Source: Aphis gossypii
Lineage: Eukaryota; Arthropoda; Insecta; Hemiptera; Aphididae
Length of the DNA stretch: 64,000 nt
Assembly (NCBI RefSeq): GCF_020184175.1
Contig: NC_065530.1
Coordinates: forward strand, 3,596,001-3,660,000
Direction of reading: 5' to 3'
Position numbers and translations under genes: made by a program. Below the pieces are notes generated by a model, which did no database searches, was not told the DNA's origin, and was given only the letters and a program-made list of their open reading frames with translations. Shown piece after piece: positions 14,101-27,256 of this stretch. Position 1 is the stretch's first letter. Every line of letters begins with the position of its first letter.

Positions 14101-15741
14101 GTTTCGCATTACTTACCGCAAAAAATTACGAGTCGAGATTGCGTTAGGCATCAACCGTTGATCGCATATTGCCATATTATTATATTCATATTATGTCAGT
14201 CCCACTACAGATTTACGTCACTGTGTCTTAGACAAAGATGTAACTGAGGGAGGCACTGAAATTCCCCCCAGAACTTTTTGGAGCTTATTCAAATAATTTT
14301 ATGGTGAATATTAAAATGTGTAGATAGGTAGGTATATAAGAATATTGTAAAAACTTTATTTTTATTAAATAATTTTAAAAATACTTGTTTCTAAATATTT
14401 CATAATTATAAGTATTTTAACTGTATGAAGAGGAATCTGTATTCATGTATCCTATTAGGCTACAGAAAATAACCACAGGACTCCAAAACATCTCAAACTT
14501 AAAGGACTAATTTCATATGTTGACTCTTATTAGGTGTAGGTACCTAGTTCCCAAAAAGACCATTTAAAAAAAAGTCGTTTAAAACTAATTCACAGGCATA
14601 AATATTATAGTACATCATTAAAAATGAGCACCACCGTGGTTGTTGTGCCGATTTTATTATATTTTAATATAATGATATATCAAATGAAATGATACACAAA
14701 TATACGACAAAATGCCATTGAATTATTGATCCTAAGCGAAATATAATAATTAATTTCAAATAATATGTGGATACAGTATCTAAAATCAATATAATATTAT
14801 TATTTTATCTTCTGGGTTTTCCACGACCACGACGATGACGTCGCGTCCCCAATAAAATTCGATTTGCGCGCGCATAATACATACATGTACTATATGTTTG
14901 TACCTATTATTTATGTATATTGTAAATTATCTGTGTAGGTACACTTGCTACATTCTCGTACCCATACCTACCTATAGGTATATGCGGGTGAAATAATATT
15001 ATTCCTTTTTTGGATAACCAGTTGGCGCCGATTACAATAATAATATATATTGTGTATATTGCGGGAAACAAAAACTCGTTTCGTACCAGCTCTTGATTTT
15101 TTTTCTAAAAATGAAACGTTCGAAAAATTAACTTAAATTATATGCGTAGAAAAAAATGCGGAGTGGCATAAACGCGCGTGTCCGATTCAACGTTCGCACA
15201 TGTTTAAAGTCACTTTTATTTATATACATACTATAAACACACACATACACCACGCAATTCACATATATTATATATTGTATAGGTACACAAAAAAAAAACA
15301 CTTGTTCAAACGTTACATTTCAAAACTCGTCACTTTTTTCAATGGATCGGAGAAAGTTTACATAAACCCAAGTTTTTCACATTTTTTGGCAGGGCTTAAG
15401 ACGGGACAAAATACACTATGCACAGTATAATATTATAGTTGGTTTTTCACTATCTCCGTGATATGGTCGTTTTCAAATTAAGATAATTATATGATATGTC
15501 ATCTCCAACGCACGGAGACTGCAGCATTTCATTTCATTTCATGCTGATAGTTACAACAGACACTGTGCAGCAAACACCGTTATGGGACTGCCATCAAAAT
15601 ATATGAAACGGGATTGTCATAGACTGAATTGATAATCCATTAGACCATGACACGAAATCCGCGCGCGACTGCAGAAATAAGCATAACGATTAACACAAGT
15701 ATAGTATAGGTATATACAAGTGAGTATACTATTTAGAACGT
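10325..15741. other. Intergenic DNA with microsatellites, no gene recognised
   Basis: Contains the (AC)15 microsatellite at 11135-11164, short TTA runs (about 11466-11485 and 13510-13530), and a possible hAT-type end at 14233 without a partner. Open frames up to 92 codons show no family resemblance. Confidence 0.5.
11135..11164. repeat. (AC)15 microsatellite
   Basis: A pure run of 15 AC dinucleotides. It produces the Cys/Val-rich spurious open frames on the minus strand. Confidence 0.95.
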
Positions 15742-16500
15742 GTATACGCAAGCCTCGCCACCACGTGGAATGTTCAACTCTACTTTTTCATTTAATTATT
15801 TATTTTTCATTCAATTAAAATGAAATTCTTGAGATTTGTTGTACTACAAATTCAAAAGAATTTATTCTTTGGTAATAAAAACTTCTATTTATTAAATAAA
15901 AGGGGAGGGTTCTCACAAAAACGGGTTTTTTATTTTACTATAAATTATTTCGTGGAAAATATTTTTAAAAATATCGATGTAACTAGTTCATTATTCGAAT
16001 AAGTAGTTTTTCAGTTATTAAAATTTTATACTAAAGATAGTCTTTAAAAATAGTTTACAAAAATATATAATAATATGTACTTATCTAACGTTGGATTTAA
16101 AATTATTATAATTGTTGATAGATTAATATTAATTACTACAATTTTCAAGTCTCCATACTCGTCATATCATAAAACCAAAAATCTATTATCATAGATATAT
16201 TATTATCCTTAATTCACAAAATTAAATATTTTAACTCAAAAAATTGTCGTTTAATTTTGTTGCGTCAACTTTTTAGGAAAATTATCCCCCAAATAGTTTA
16301 TGGTTAAAAGGGGGGTTCTTATTATAAAAATAGAATTTCTTATTTACGCAGGACACTCCATGAGTATTACAAAAGATCTCAACAATTTGAAAATAAAGAC
16401 TTTAAGTAGGATATTCAAAAATTCCTAAAATCAGATTTTGAATTGCTGCATTATTGAAGAAAAAGGGGGTGAGCATACTTGGTGAATCACCTTGTATACA
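15742..16500. mobile_element. Fold-back MITE copy (GGGTGATTCA family), left end decayed
   Basis: The right end AAAAAGGGGGTGAGCATACTTGGTGAATCACCTTGTATAC closely matches the family end. The left end (from GTATACGCAAG... to ...CTACTTTTTCA) is a degraded inverse. No coding potential. Confidence 0.5.
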
Positions 16501-19439
16501 TACATATATATATGTATATATACATACAGGTAAGTACAACATTCTCAGCAGCATCGGTATATAATATAATATGTACCATCGAGCGTATATATAATATTAC
16601 TTGTATGGGTATGTATATTGTATATAGAAGGTAGTATATTTATATATTGAGTATGGGCGTCCCGAAAACCGGTATGTCGGTGGAAAAGAATTTTCTACGG
16701 TATATATACACATAATATAGCGAGAAGCATACGCGTTTACGTACACTCCGGGGAGTGTGTGTATGTGTGTGCATAGGTATTTATTTTTTTATTTTTTTTT
16801 TCACCGGTAATTGCCATTAACTTGATCGATAAACAGGTTTTGACTAAAAATGTATAAGACCTCCTCCCCCGCCCCCCAAAAACCGATGCAATAATAATTT
16901 ATGTGCACCGAACGGATATACGACCCTTATAATATATAATAATAATATTTTATTACATTTATTGTATCGTAGCTGCGACCGCCGACTGCATTATATTATA
17001 GATACCTCCACATACGAAGCGTACTTGTTTAAACGATATTATATCCATCTATCCTATCTACCTATAGGATGATTTTTCTAGATCGAAAAAGCTGCACCAG
17101 CAAAGTCATACTTACAGTAAGTCGGGTGAATGTAATATAATTAGACAGTATTCAGAAATACACAGAGCTACACTATTATACAACGCAATAATAAGAATAA
17201 TATATATACTTATTTATTAGAAGAGTCTATGTGTACATGGGCACGCGTTCGCTTTTATTTCGTTGGTTTTTGAGGAGAGAGTGTTTATTCATTTTTGTTT
17301 TATTTTTTTTATCGTAGATATTTCTATTCACTCGAGTAATACGATTTTGATTTTATGCGCATCGTATTATTTATTTATATGGGTGTACAATGTGTACATA
17401 CTATGATAATAGTATGATATTATTCTTCGAGTGTAATTTAAAATTCGTTGCTATCTTGATCGTAAATAGTTTCGAGACGCAATCAGAATAAATTACAACA
17501 CACGTCACCGTCGTCGACAGACAAGTGACTTTAATGCTAAATAATATAGGTAATGTACCTGCATAATGCTATTGGAGACTGTAGTTGTTCTGTTCTGTTA
17601 TTGTTGTTATTTAAATTATTTTTATTATTATCACATAAAAATACCGAGAAATCATAAAAATATAAATTAATATTGGCGTATTGCAATAGCTGCCGTAGTC
17701 GAATTGTTCGACCGCCGTAAACAATAATTATTATTAAGTCCGACCAATTATCAATGAAATATTAATAATAATTCATAACGATTGGCGGTTGAAATAAACG
17801 TTAAACGATGCACATTACGTACATATTAGCATAGTATTACAATTGTTAATCTCTCGTTCGCAATGAAAATGAAATATTTTGTAAATTAGCGCATAACTTC
17901 ATTATCATACACTATAGGTCTGTAGATGCGATTTTAAACACGGCCGTTGTATTAATATTTTTATCGAAATAAACGAAACATATAAAACGAGTATATTGTA
18001 TGACGTATGTTCAATGGGCATTGACCGAACCTCTGCGGAAGCGAAAACACACAAATATTAATATTTTATATAGGTATATATCATTTATTACATAATATAA
18101 GTACCTATATTGAACAAAATCTATAACTCGTTTGAACCAAAAAAAAATAAGGTTCACTGCAATATATATATTATACTTTATACATCACGTACATACGTTT
18201 ATTAATAATAAATGAGTTATTAATTTATCACGCTGATAATTTTTCATCGAATAAATTTTTAAAGTATAATAATATATCGATAAGTTAACCTACCTGTCCT
18301 ACCTAACCTATGATTTTAAAACTTTTTATAGTATACCTACTACTTAATATGTGTAGGTGCTTTTAAAAGCTGTACAAAAATTCAAGTGAAATCGTTTTCG
18401 ATGAATAATCGATTTAAATGGTATACGATTATTATTATCATCATTCATCACCGTTTACCATTCGTGAAACTATCGTCACAACTCGCGATGGTTATGCGTG
18501 TGCACGTAAATAATATAGTAATAAAAACACGATTGACAATCTATATAATATATTACATACCTAGGTAATATACTATTATACTAATATGCATAATCTACAT
18601 AATATATGCGCACGCATTGAAAACAAGTGGTTTGACCGAAAACGAAAACGACAAACAGATTTTCAGTTTTCCCGACTTGCGACGAAGGTCATACTACCTA
18701 ACTGTATGTGCATATTTGAGAAAACTAAAACACCACTATTTGATTTTTCAAGCTTCATTTTTCATACATAATCTCGATCCTTTGTTAGCCTTTTTATAGT
18801 TTTACTCTCACGTGCTTGTTAGTCTTGAAATATAATATCGTTGAAATCAATTTTTCTATGTTAACAAGTTAGCTGCTTACATCGTAACTAGGTATATATA
18901 TAAATATATACGATCGATTCTTCTAATATGATAATTATGCGCGTCAACATCACAATTTAATTTTTATATTGTGGTAGGTATATTCGATTTGTGAGTTTAA
19001 GTTTAATATATTATATTAATTCTTATATCATCTGGATTTAAATTAATAATGCTCGCTTCTTGGTTGGTCTGTTTATCTGCTGTAGTCCAGCTGATTTTCT
19101 CCACTACTATCTGTCTACAACGAGAAAACTTCTCTATAATATAGGAAAAGAATCTGTTCTCAACTTCACGTCTGTATAATATTCAACATGCATAAAAGAT
19201 AAAATCATCACTTTCTATGCATTAGTTTTTAACAATGTTCATGGGAAACACAGAATCTCATCATCTCAATGTTATTAACGTTATAGTTACCTATGAATTG
19301 AAGTAACTCGTACGATTTTTATTTATAATTTTTTAAACGATTGATCGGCATTATATATTTTTAATATTACATAGTACTATTTTAAACGCAGTCGGCGCGC
19401 CGTCTAATGGGTCAAACGATAAAAAAATAAATAAAAATT
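16501..19439. other. AT-rich intergenic DNA, no gene recognised
   Basis: TA-rich microsatellite-like stretches at 16495-16640, then random-looking sequence. No motif-bearing ORF. Confidence 0.55.
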
Positions 19440-19760
19440 TGAACGTTAAAAGAATCCTTCGTCGGTGGCGACGAGCTTTTTTCGTTACTGGCACGTGTAG
19501 GGCTCACAATTAGAACGCGAGGTGGAGGCGGCAGCGGCGGTGACACCTCGACAGCACCGACCACGACTGCCACGCCGCCGTCGGCTTATACACGTGCGCG
19601 CGAGCCAAGTTGAACGGCCGCCTGTTACAGCTTACCGGTTAACCCAGGCGATATTTTGGCCGTCATTGACATAGCCGCCGCCGGTTATTGCACTTTCATC
19701 TGAGAGTACTTAATAAACTCGCGTCTGTCTCCGCGTAAAGAGCGTCAAGAACAAAAAAAA
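19440..19760 (-). promoter_or_regulatory. GC-rich islet with two CACGTG E-boxes and a possible short first coding exon
   Basis: The only strong CpG-rich islet in the left 30 kb. It contains CACGTG at 19492-19497 and 19591-19596. On the minus strand, a TAA is followed four codons later by an ATG with G at -3. About a dozen codons (MSMTAKISPGLT) then run into ACCG|GTAAGC, a donor with the exon ending at 19636. This is compatible with a first exon of a minus-strand gene, but no next exon was found, so it is only a candidate. Confidence 0.3.
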
Positions 19761-22700
19761 AAACCGTTCAAATTTTTTTTTATAGTCAGTATTATAATAA
19801 AAATCGCGGAGATTATGCCCGTATATGTTTAATATTATAATGTATACGTAGTACGTACAATAGAAAATCGCATCGATATTATGACGTATATATACTAAAT
19901 ATTATAACTACAGCTGCGTGCATGCGCGCAGGCATACGTAATAATATAATATAATATACGTTATTGTAACGTATTATTTATCGTATAGCGATATATTATT
20001 ATTTTACTATTATACTGTATATTGCGAAGATAGTACTATCCTGCCATTCCTGCAACGCGCAGACTATAAACGTTTTATTTATATCGTGGTATAGGAGCGG
20101 TGTTATGAGAAGACGCGTGTGGACATCATATTATGCCCGGGGGAGGTACGTGTCCTGCAGTAACGGAGGCGCGACAAAATATTTACGTAAAATTAGACTG
20201 AGAAATACAGTCCTAAAGTAAAACGTTATTGTTCGCGATATTTTTACCATTTCATTACAAAAAAGTTATATTATCATAATGATTTTACCATTTTACCGCA
20301 ATGGAATCACCAGAAAAAATGACGATTTGTACGATAAACTTTTAAGGACATTTTTAAAGGATTCATTTTAATATATAGTTTAAATAATTTGTATTACTGA
20401 CAAAGTATAATTGTAACGTAATAAAATGAAAAAACTAAAAAGTCTAAATGATAAAAATTGTTTAGTATAAAATTATCATATATTATGAGTCATAAAGTTT
20501 TGAAGTCAAATTTTGATTATGGGCAAGGCATTTTTATAGGACGCAACTAAGGTGCTCGGAATTTCTTAACTAATTTCACCCAAATGTTTTGCCATCTTTT
20601 TAATACAGTCTCACGTACCGAATATTTAATCTGAATACTATTAAGTATATACTCTATAGGTAAGTATTATTATCATCTTCTCATCATTATTATTGTTCTA
20701 TCAGTCATTAGATAATCACAGTTGCAATGTTGTGTTTACATCTCGAAGCGCCGCGAGTCACGTGTATACCGTCTACGTCTAATGTAGACGTGGAGCGTAG
20801 GTATGCACAATTATTATTCGCCGGCAGACACTTTATTTCGACCACATCAAAAGGACTTGTGTTGCGCTATATCTGGTATATAGCTTGTTCCGCATATTTT
20901 GACGTGCTGCCCTTAATTTCGACCGGCGCGCCGAGTATATAATTAATACTTATACGCTGGTTGCCAATACCATGGTAGTTCTTCTTGTCGTTAGATATAT
21001 ACCGTCTGTTTCGGTCTGGTGCGCTAAAGTTGTACAACACACGCACGCACGTTCTGGTGACCCCTACAGCAGCTATATAGCGACAGATGAACTTGTTACG
21101 GAGCTGAATATTAATTCACCACGCATCCTAAATAATATTTAATAAATAATAATAATATGTTCTTTTTACACTTGTTTTTTATGTACGTTTAAAACGATGA
21201 AGTCCAACTCATCCAAACTAAAACGATCCAAAAATAAGACTGCTTTTTATATATTATGAGCGTTTGAAAAGAATATTACGTTATCAAACTTGGTAAAACA
21301 ATTTCTTACATATCCGGCCATAAAAGTTCTGAATTATGTCGTAAATGATTACCCGGAAGAGCTGTTACAAACCGGATTAAGCTTTATATGATAATCCGTA
21401 TACTATGTATGCTCTTTTATATTGTTTTAGCTGTTTTAGCTGTAAATTAAATCTATATGTAAATTATTTTTATAAACAAAACAAAAAATTTAAAATATTA
21501 TGTTTATGAAATAAATATTGTATAATAATTCACAATATATAACATGGATGAATGCCACACGTTAAACAGAAAACTTGGGGCGAACAGGGAAAGTTGAGGG
21601 TGTGGAGTATAAGTTAATATATTTAGTTCTAAAAATTTAACAAGGCATTTAGTGTTTATTCTCTAAAACATTAAGAATTATATATATTATTGATATTAGA
21701 ATATAAATTACTTATATCAATAATAATTACTATCAAATACCTAACATATACGTTATGAAATGTTTGTTTATTGTGTTATAAAAATGTAAAGTCCGTAAAC
21801 AATAAGACATAATATATCTATTTACAGTTTTTTGAAATATTAAATTTACGTTATTTAAATAGTAATATATATTAAATATTGTTTTAACCTAATTTGAACC
21901 TACACCTACATTATTATGGATTATTAATTATTGTCCTTAGTAAATATATTTGAACTACTATTATTCAAATTTTAATTAATATACATCAACATTTAAAAAA
22001 AAATGATTTGTTTATCAGTTTTTTGCAAAAAAGAGGGTTCTATAATTTTAAAAAACCGTTTGTATTGACATAAAAAATCAAAGTATTTAAAAATATGGTC
22101 TTTGATAATATTTATAACATATTATATATATGTATTATACTTAAAATTTTCAAAAATTAGAATAAGAATAAATTAGTATTATTAAAGAAAAAATGGAAAT
22201 TAGCACGTTTACTCTATATTGTGGGTATATATTAAACTAGAACGATTGTAATATGAAAATTGTATGTAATACAATAATATTAAGCGAAATACTGACAACC
22301 AACTAAATATTTCTACATGAAGCTCAAATATATAGATAAATAAAAACCTTAAATTAAAAATACAAATTGTGTTGACAACGATATGACAGATGACAGTTTT
22401 CTGGCTGTTGTATATTATATAATATATTGATATGCAATTAAATAAATTATTGTCACTTTAAAATATTTTTAAGTTAACATGGTTTAATCTATTCCTACAC
22501 ACGTTTAAGTGAGGAGTTAGAACAATATACCAGTGAAAATTAAAGTTATTTAGGAGCGTTCCAGTTTATTTTTTTCATATTCATTAGACATAACACAAAA
22601 TATATATTATAATCAGTACACGAAAATTGGTGAGATATATAAATTATAAATACATAATATAGATATTTAAAGTATCTTCGACATGTCGATTTATTTATTT

Positions 22701-25700
22701 TGCTATAAGCTTCGTCAATATTATGAGTAAATAACGATAAAACAATCATACGTAACTTCAATCGAACAAGTCAGATCAATATAATCTCAAAGTTGATACG
22801 GTAAAAATAAATAATAATTTATTTGAGTAATGGCTTGTTTTGTTGGTTGCCATTTACAAAACTAGAGTATAGTGTACAAAAACAGAATTAATTTTTTAGT
22901 TGACATCGATCATCATGTCTGCAGATGAAGAAGTCATCGGTTATGTATAATAACTATATGCATTTGAATTTAGAATAATATTGGTCACGACACCAATTAT
23001 TATACGCTTCAAACGGCGGTGACTGGGACTGACTGCTTGGTATATTACGATGGTATACGGGTGAATAGGTTGCTAACGAGATGATTTCGATGGTTTTGTA
23101 CCTAGAGTCTATTGTAAAACACCAAGACCGCCTAAATAAAATCTTAAGTACAGCTTCTTCTCGAATAGTTCTGAGAGAAAGGTCGTTACGAAGCTCGTGA
23201 TTTGACTTCTATTATTAAAACGTCAGTAATTTTTCTAAATACTATATAATATATGTATCCTTTGGAATTGTTGGATTAATACCATAATATGTCCATGTTA
23301 ATTGTCCATATTTTAATTGTTATATAATTATAAATGAATTTTAAAAAGAATTCGTACAATGTAAGTATTTCAATATTCTCTTATAGACTAATACCAATGT
23401 ATTTATGTATTACATGTTGGTTTTCTGATAGTAGTGGACAGATATTGATAAAAACAATTATTATAAGCAACGAAATATTAATAATATAACGATTGTATGG
23501 TAATTTTAGTTAAAAATATTATTATAATGTGTTTGAACTTTGAAGTAGGTGTTAAATTTAATATACTTATAAATACTTATCTATGATAGCTTTTTGAGAT
23601 CGAAATTTGAGTAAAAATATTTTATATAGGTACCTAAACAATTATTTTTTAAATTGAATGGAGGCAATTCTTACATAGAATTTATCATAATAAAACCATA
23701 AAAGTATACTTTCAATCTTTTAGTATTTCATATTTTTGTAGAGAACAATAGGTACATACGTATATAGGACAAGACGGAGTGCCCAAGAGTAAAAGTTGTC
23801 ATTTTATTATAATATCACGGGTTACTTTGACAAGCCACTTTGCATACCAGTTGGACAACATATTCGAGTGAATTTTCAAGCTTTCTGAAGAAACAGCGAC
23901 AAAATTGATTTTCATTTGTTCGTGTATTGATGATGGCTATTTGTATAGTTTACAATGAGCCACCAACAAATGTGTTTGTCGATCCGAAAAAATGTAGATA
24001 CTCGGAGGGTTCAACAATATTTTTAACTTAAAACTTTTAATGAGATGTTTCGAAAATCCTCATATTATTATCGACCTTTGTGGTTTGTACAACTATTGTA
24101 CAACGACTCTGCAGTAAAAAAAAAAGTTAGCGAAGTAGGTACAAACAAATTTTGCGATATTAAATAATTTAATTATGTAGGTACTCGCGTTCAAAAGTTC
24201 TAAAACCACGAAATTTATTGATTATTTTTCGAATATATTCAGTTTGATAATTATTATTTAAATAATATCGTATGCATAAAATATCAACTATTATTGTTTT
24301 TATTGAAAAATAAATTAACCGTTATATTATGTTAGTACGTATACAAAAATAATTGCTTTTATGTATTTGTACTCTGATTATGTCTCCAGAAAATGAGTTA
24401 TAATAATTTGCCTAAGAAAAGTTTTTCACTCTTAGTTTAACATAACCGTTCAAACTTTAAAGCAATTTCACGAAAGAAAACAGTTTTTGGAATATCACAT
24501 AATGATAATGTATTGCGTTTTAACCGATATGCTAAAAGTAAGTTTTTTAATCTCATCAAACTATCAGCACCGTCGAACGTAAAATACATGCTCTATTAAA
24601 ACCTAAGTAGAATATCATGAGTATTTTTACTTAGGTACAATATATATAAAGGATCTTCTTCGCATATTATATAGGAAACCTAACTGCATATAATGTGCAG
24701 TCTTCTTCGTCTACAGCACACCACCGCCGCATATATACAGTACGTGCACCTCTACGCTTCGCCCTCTTTATATAATGTATACGACTCATCGACCATGTTG
24801 GTCGCAGATGGGGCGGTAATGACCCTTTCGTTGTTGTTTTTTTTTACTCCCCCGAAAAGTATATACGAGAACATTTTTCAGCGTTCCAAATCGTTACTAA
24901 TATTTCAAAACATGAGACTACAGCTACGGTTAAAGAGAAAAAAAAATATGGAAAAAACTAATACTATTCATATTCAAACGTGAGATTAGTTGTTTTAACG
25001 CATGCGCTGTTCATATTACAAAGAGTTCGTGTAATCGAGACATGAACCAACAAGAATGATACGCAGAAATACATCTTATAACATCACAATACACAACTAT
25101 GAAAACGAATCGTAAGTCTTGGAAAAAATTAACGTAATATGACAGCCTAATCTAGCTACACTTACGTAAATTATATACAAAGCTGGGAAAATCCTTAAAA
25201 AATTTTGAAAAATTCAAAATTCTCATCAAAAAATGTATTATAATGTATATAATGTACATATATATATCTTAGTTTTTTAATTGATAAAATTGTTTATTAT
25301 CTATATTAGTATTTCATTAAATTAATTATTGTACCATTTTATAAGGCCATTCGTATATTTTTAATGCAATAATCTAAATTAATTATAAAATTATATTGTA
25401 CACAATACTTATAAAATATAACAAGAATGGTTATTGATTATAGAAGTATGAACTATAAATTACTAAAACAAAATAAAAGTGTTTACATACCTATATAGTA
25501 TATTGTACGTACATGGGCTTGTGAAATGCTTGCTCTGTAGTCTGTGTATTTATAGCATTAATGATTAATCGATGCCATACAATTAACACATTGATATGGT
25601 ATTATATTAAAATCAATTTTAAGTATCAATACATAAATATTGAACACGATACTCTTTGATAACCACAAACCAGCTGCTGGTAACATTATCACATTTATTT

Positions 25701-26281
25701 CATATCATTTGTTAAAAACTGACTACTCAAAAATCAAATCGAAATTCTTTGTATAAATGATTTTTAAAATCAATAATCAAAATCCTTTTTTAATGGATAT
25801 CGAAGATCCAAAACATTTTAAATCTTATTCAAACTGATTTTATGATATATAAATACTATATACTATATTATATATAGTATACTACGATAAGAACTCTGGT
25901 AAAAATCACATATAACTTATGATAAACATAATATAAATTAGGTATTGAGTTTAACAAAAATAAGGAAGTACACTGAGATTTTAAGTCTATTTAATAACTG
26001 TCACAGTGTCACACCATATGTGTATGTACAATATAATATTATACTATTATATACAAAGACAACGCATGTTGCATCAAGCAATCCTTTTTGTTGTTTTCGT
26101 CCATCCTAAACATCCCCGTTCCTACCACCCGGGTTCCTATACGTGACGTTTTTTATGTAAGTATCCGAGTTAATTAATTGTATTGGTAAATTATTATTAT
26201 TAGTTCCAATGAAGGTAGGTATTATAGTAACTATAGTAGGTAGTTGTGGAATAATGATGAAGATAGTATCTGTACATCATG

Positions 26282-26404
26282 TTATACCGAATGGCAATAC
26301 ATTCGATGCGATTGGGGCGGTGCAAACCTCATCGTAAAGTGTATAATGTTTCATCTAATTCTCGTCTTTTTTTTTTTATTACCACGTGTGAAATGTTAAA
26401 GGTG
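26282..26404 (+). repeat. Direct repeat, copy 1
   Basis: Shares with 26851-26972 the ordered blocks TTATACCGAATGGC, CAAACCTCATCGTAAA, a T-rich TTTTATTACCA and GTGTGAAAT(G/A)TTAAA(G/T)GTG, with similar spacing and about 569 bp offset. Confidence 0.7.
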
Positions 26405-26850
26405 TATAATAGTATGGTCTTAAAAAAAATTAAGATCAAAAACAATACATACTTTAAGTTGTAAAAGATTATCAGTATAAATAGTTTACCCAAACAGTTC
26501 GAAAAGTACAGTTTTACAACCTTTATAATTTAGTTTGCATTCAACGAAATATAAAATTCCACGTATTCAATTAATGGTTACTTATTCTATCGAATCATTC
26601 GAATCTAATAATTAGAAACTAACTTCAGTAATTTCTAAAAATAATTCGTATACAATAATATTGTTAAATGTTTCGTAATTTATGAAATTATGAACTTGTA
26701 TTAATTCAGAAATTATTTCGTTAAAACAAGATATTAATCAAACATTAAAAATATATATATATTGGAATCAATTCAGGTGGTAAGACTGAAAAATTTAATA
26801 TCAAAAAATAAATGCTACTCTAATCTACATAGATACTTAGAAACATAATA

Positions 26851-26972
26851 TTATACCGAATGGCGTTTACATTTAATAAGATTTCTCCAACACAAACCTC
26901 ATCGTAAAATATTTTTACTTTTACACCAGTATTTTATTCTTATTTTACCAAGTGTGAAATATTAAATGTGAA
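26851..26972 (+). repeat. Direct repeat, copy 2
   Basis: Diverged partner of 26282-26404 in the same orientation. Either a local duplication or two insertions of one uncharacterised element. Confidence 0.7.
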
Positions 26973-27256
26973 CCTTAGAGATAATTAAGGAACTCCACCC
27001 ACACCCCTGCTAGTCACAGTGTCAACACGCCTATACTTCCGCTGCCGTATACCCTTCGTCAAAAGTTTTATATAATAAATTACACTTTATACGGTATACC
27101 TATCGTGGTATATACGTACGAATTAAACGATCGATGTTCGATTTTCCGGTGAAAATAAAATATAATAAAAACAACAACAATAATAAATACAGGCGGTAAA
27201 AATGCGTCACACGATGACAATACGGATTTCGCCTGATTAGGCGTTACTTACTATAT

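Larger units (their letters stand above)
19761..27256. other. Intergenic DNA, no gene recognised
   Basis: Includes a somewhat GC-richer patch at 20727-20942 with a small perfect hairpin (CGTCTAC/GTAGACG near 20770-20792), a possible decayed MITE end near 22190-22215, and a duplicated segment at 26282-26972 (listed separately). No ORF carries recognisable domains. Confidence 0.5.

Noticed and set aside
14233..14330. Possible hAT end CAAAGATGTAACTGAGGGAGG
   Set aside because: Resembles the MITE at 7988 but no opposite end or target duplication was found.
21540..22230. Possible further copy of the fold-back MITE
   Set aside because: Only the right end (AAAAAATGGAAATTAGCACG) is faintly family-like; no left end could be placed.
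25850..25885. AT palindrome ATATACTATA...TATAGTAT
   Set aside because: Simple TA-rich sequence; palindromes of this kind are frequent in this composition.
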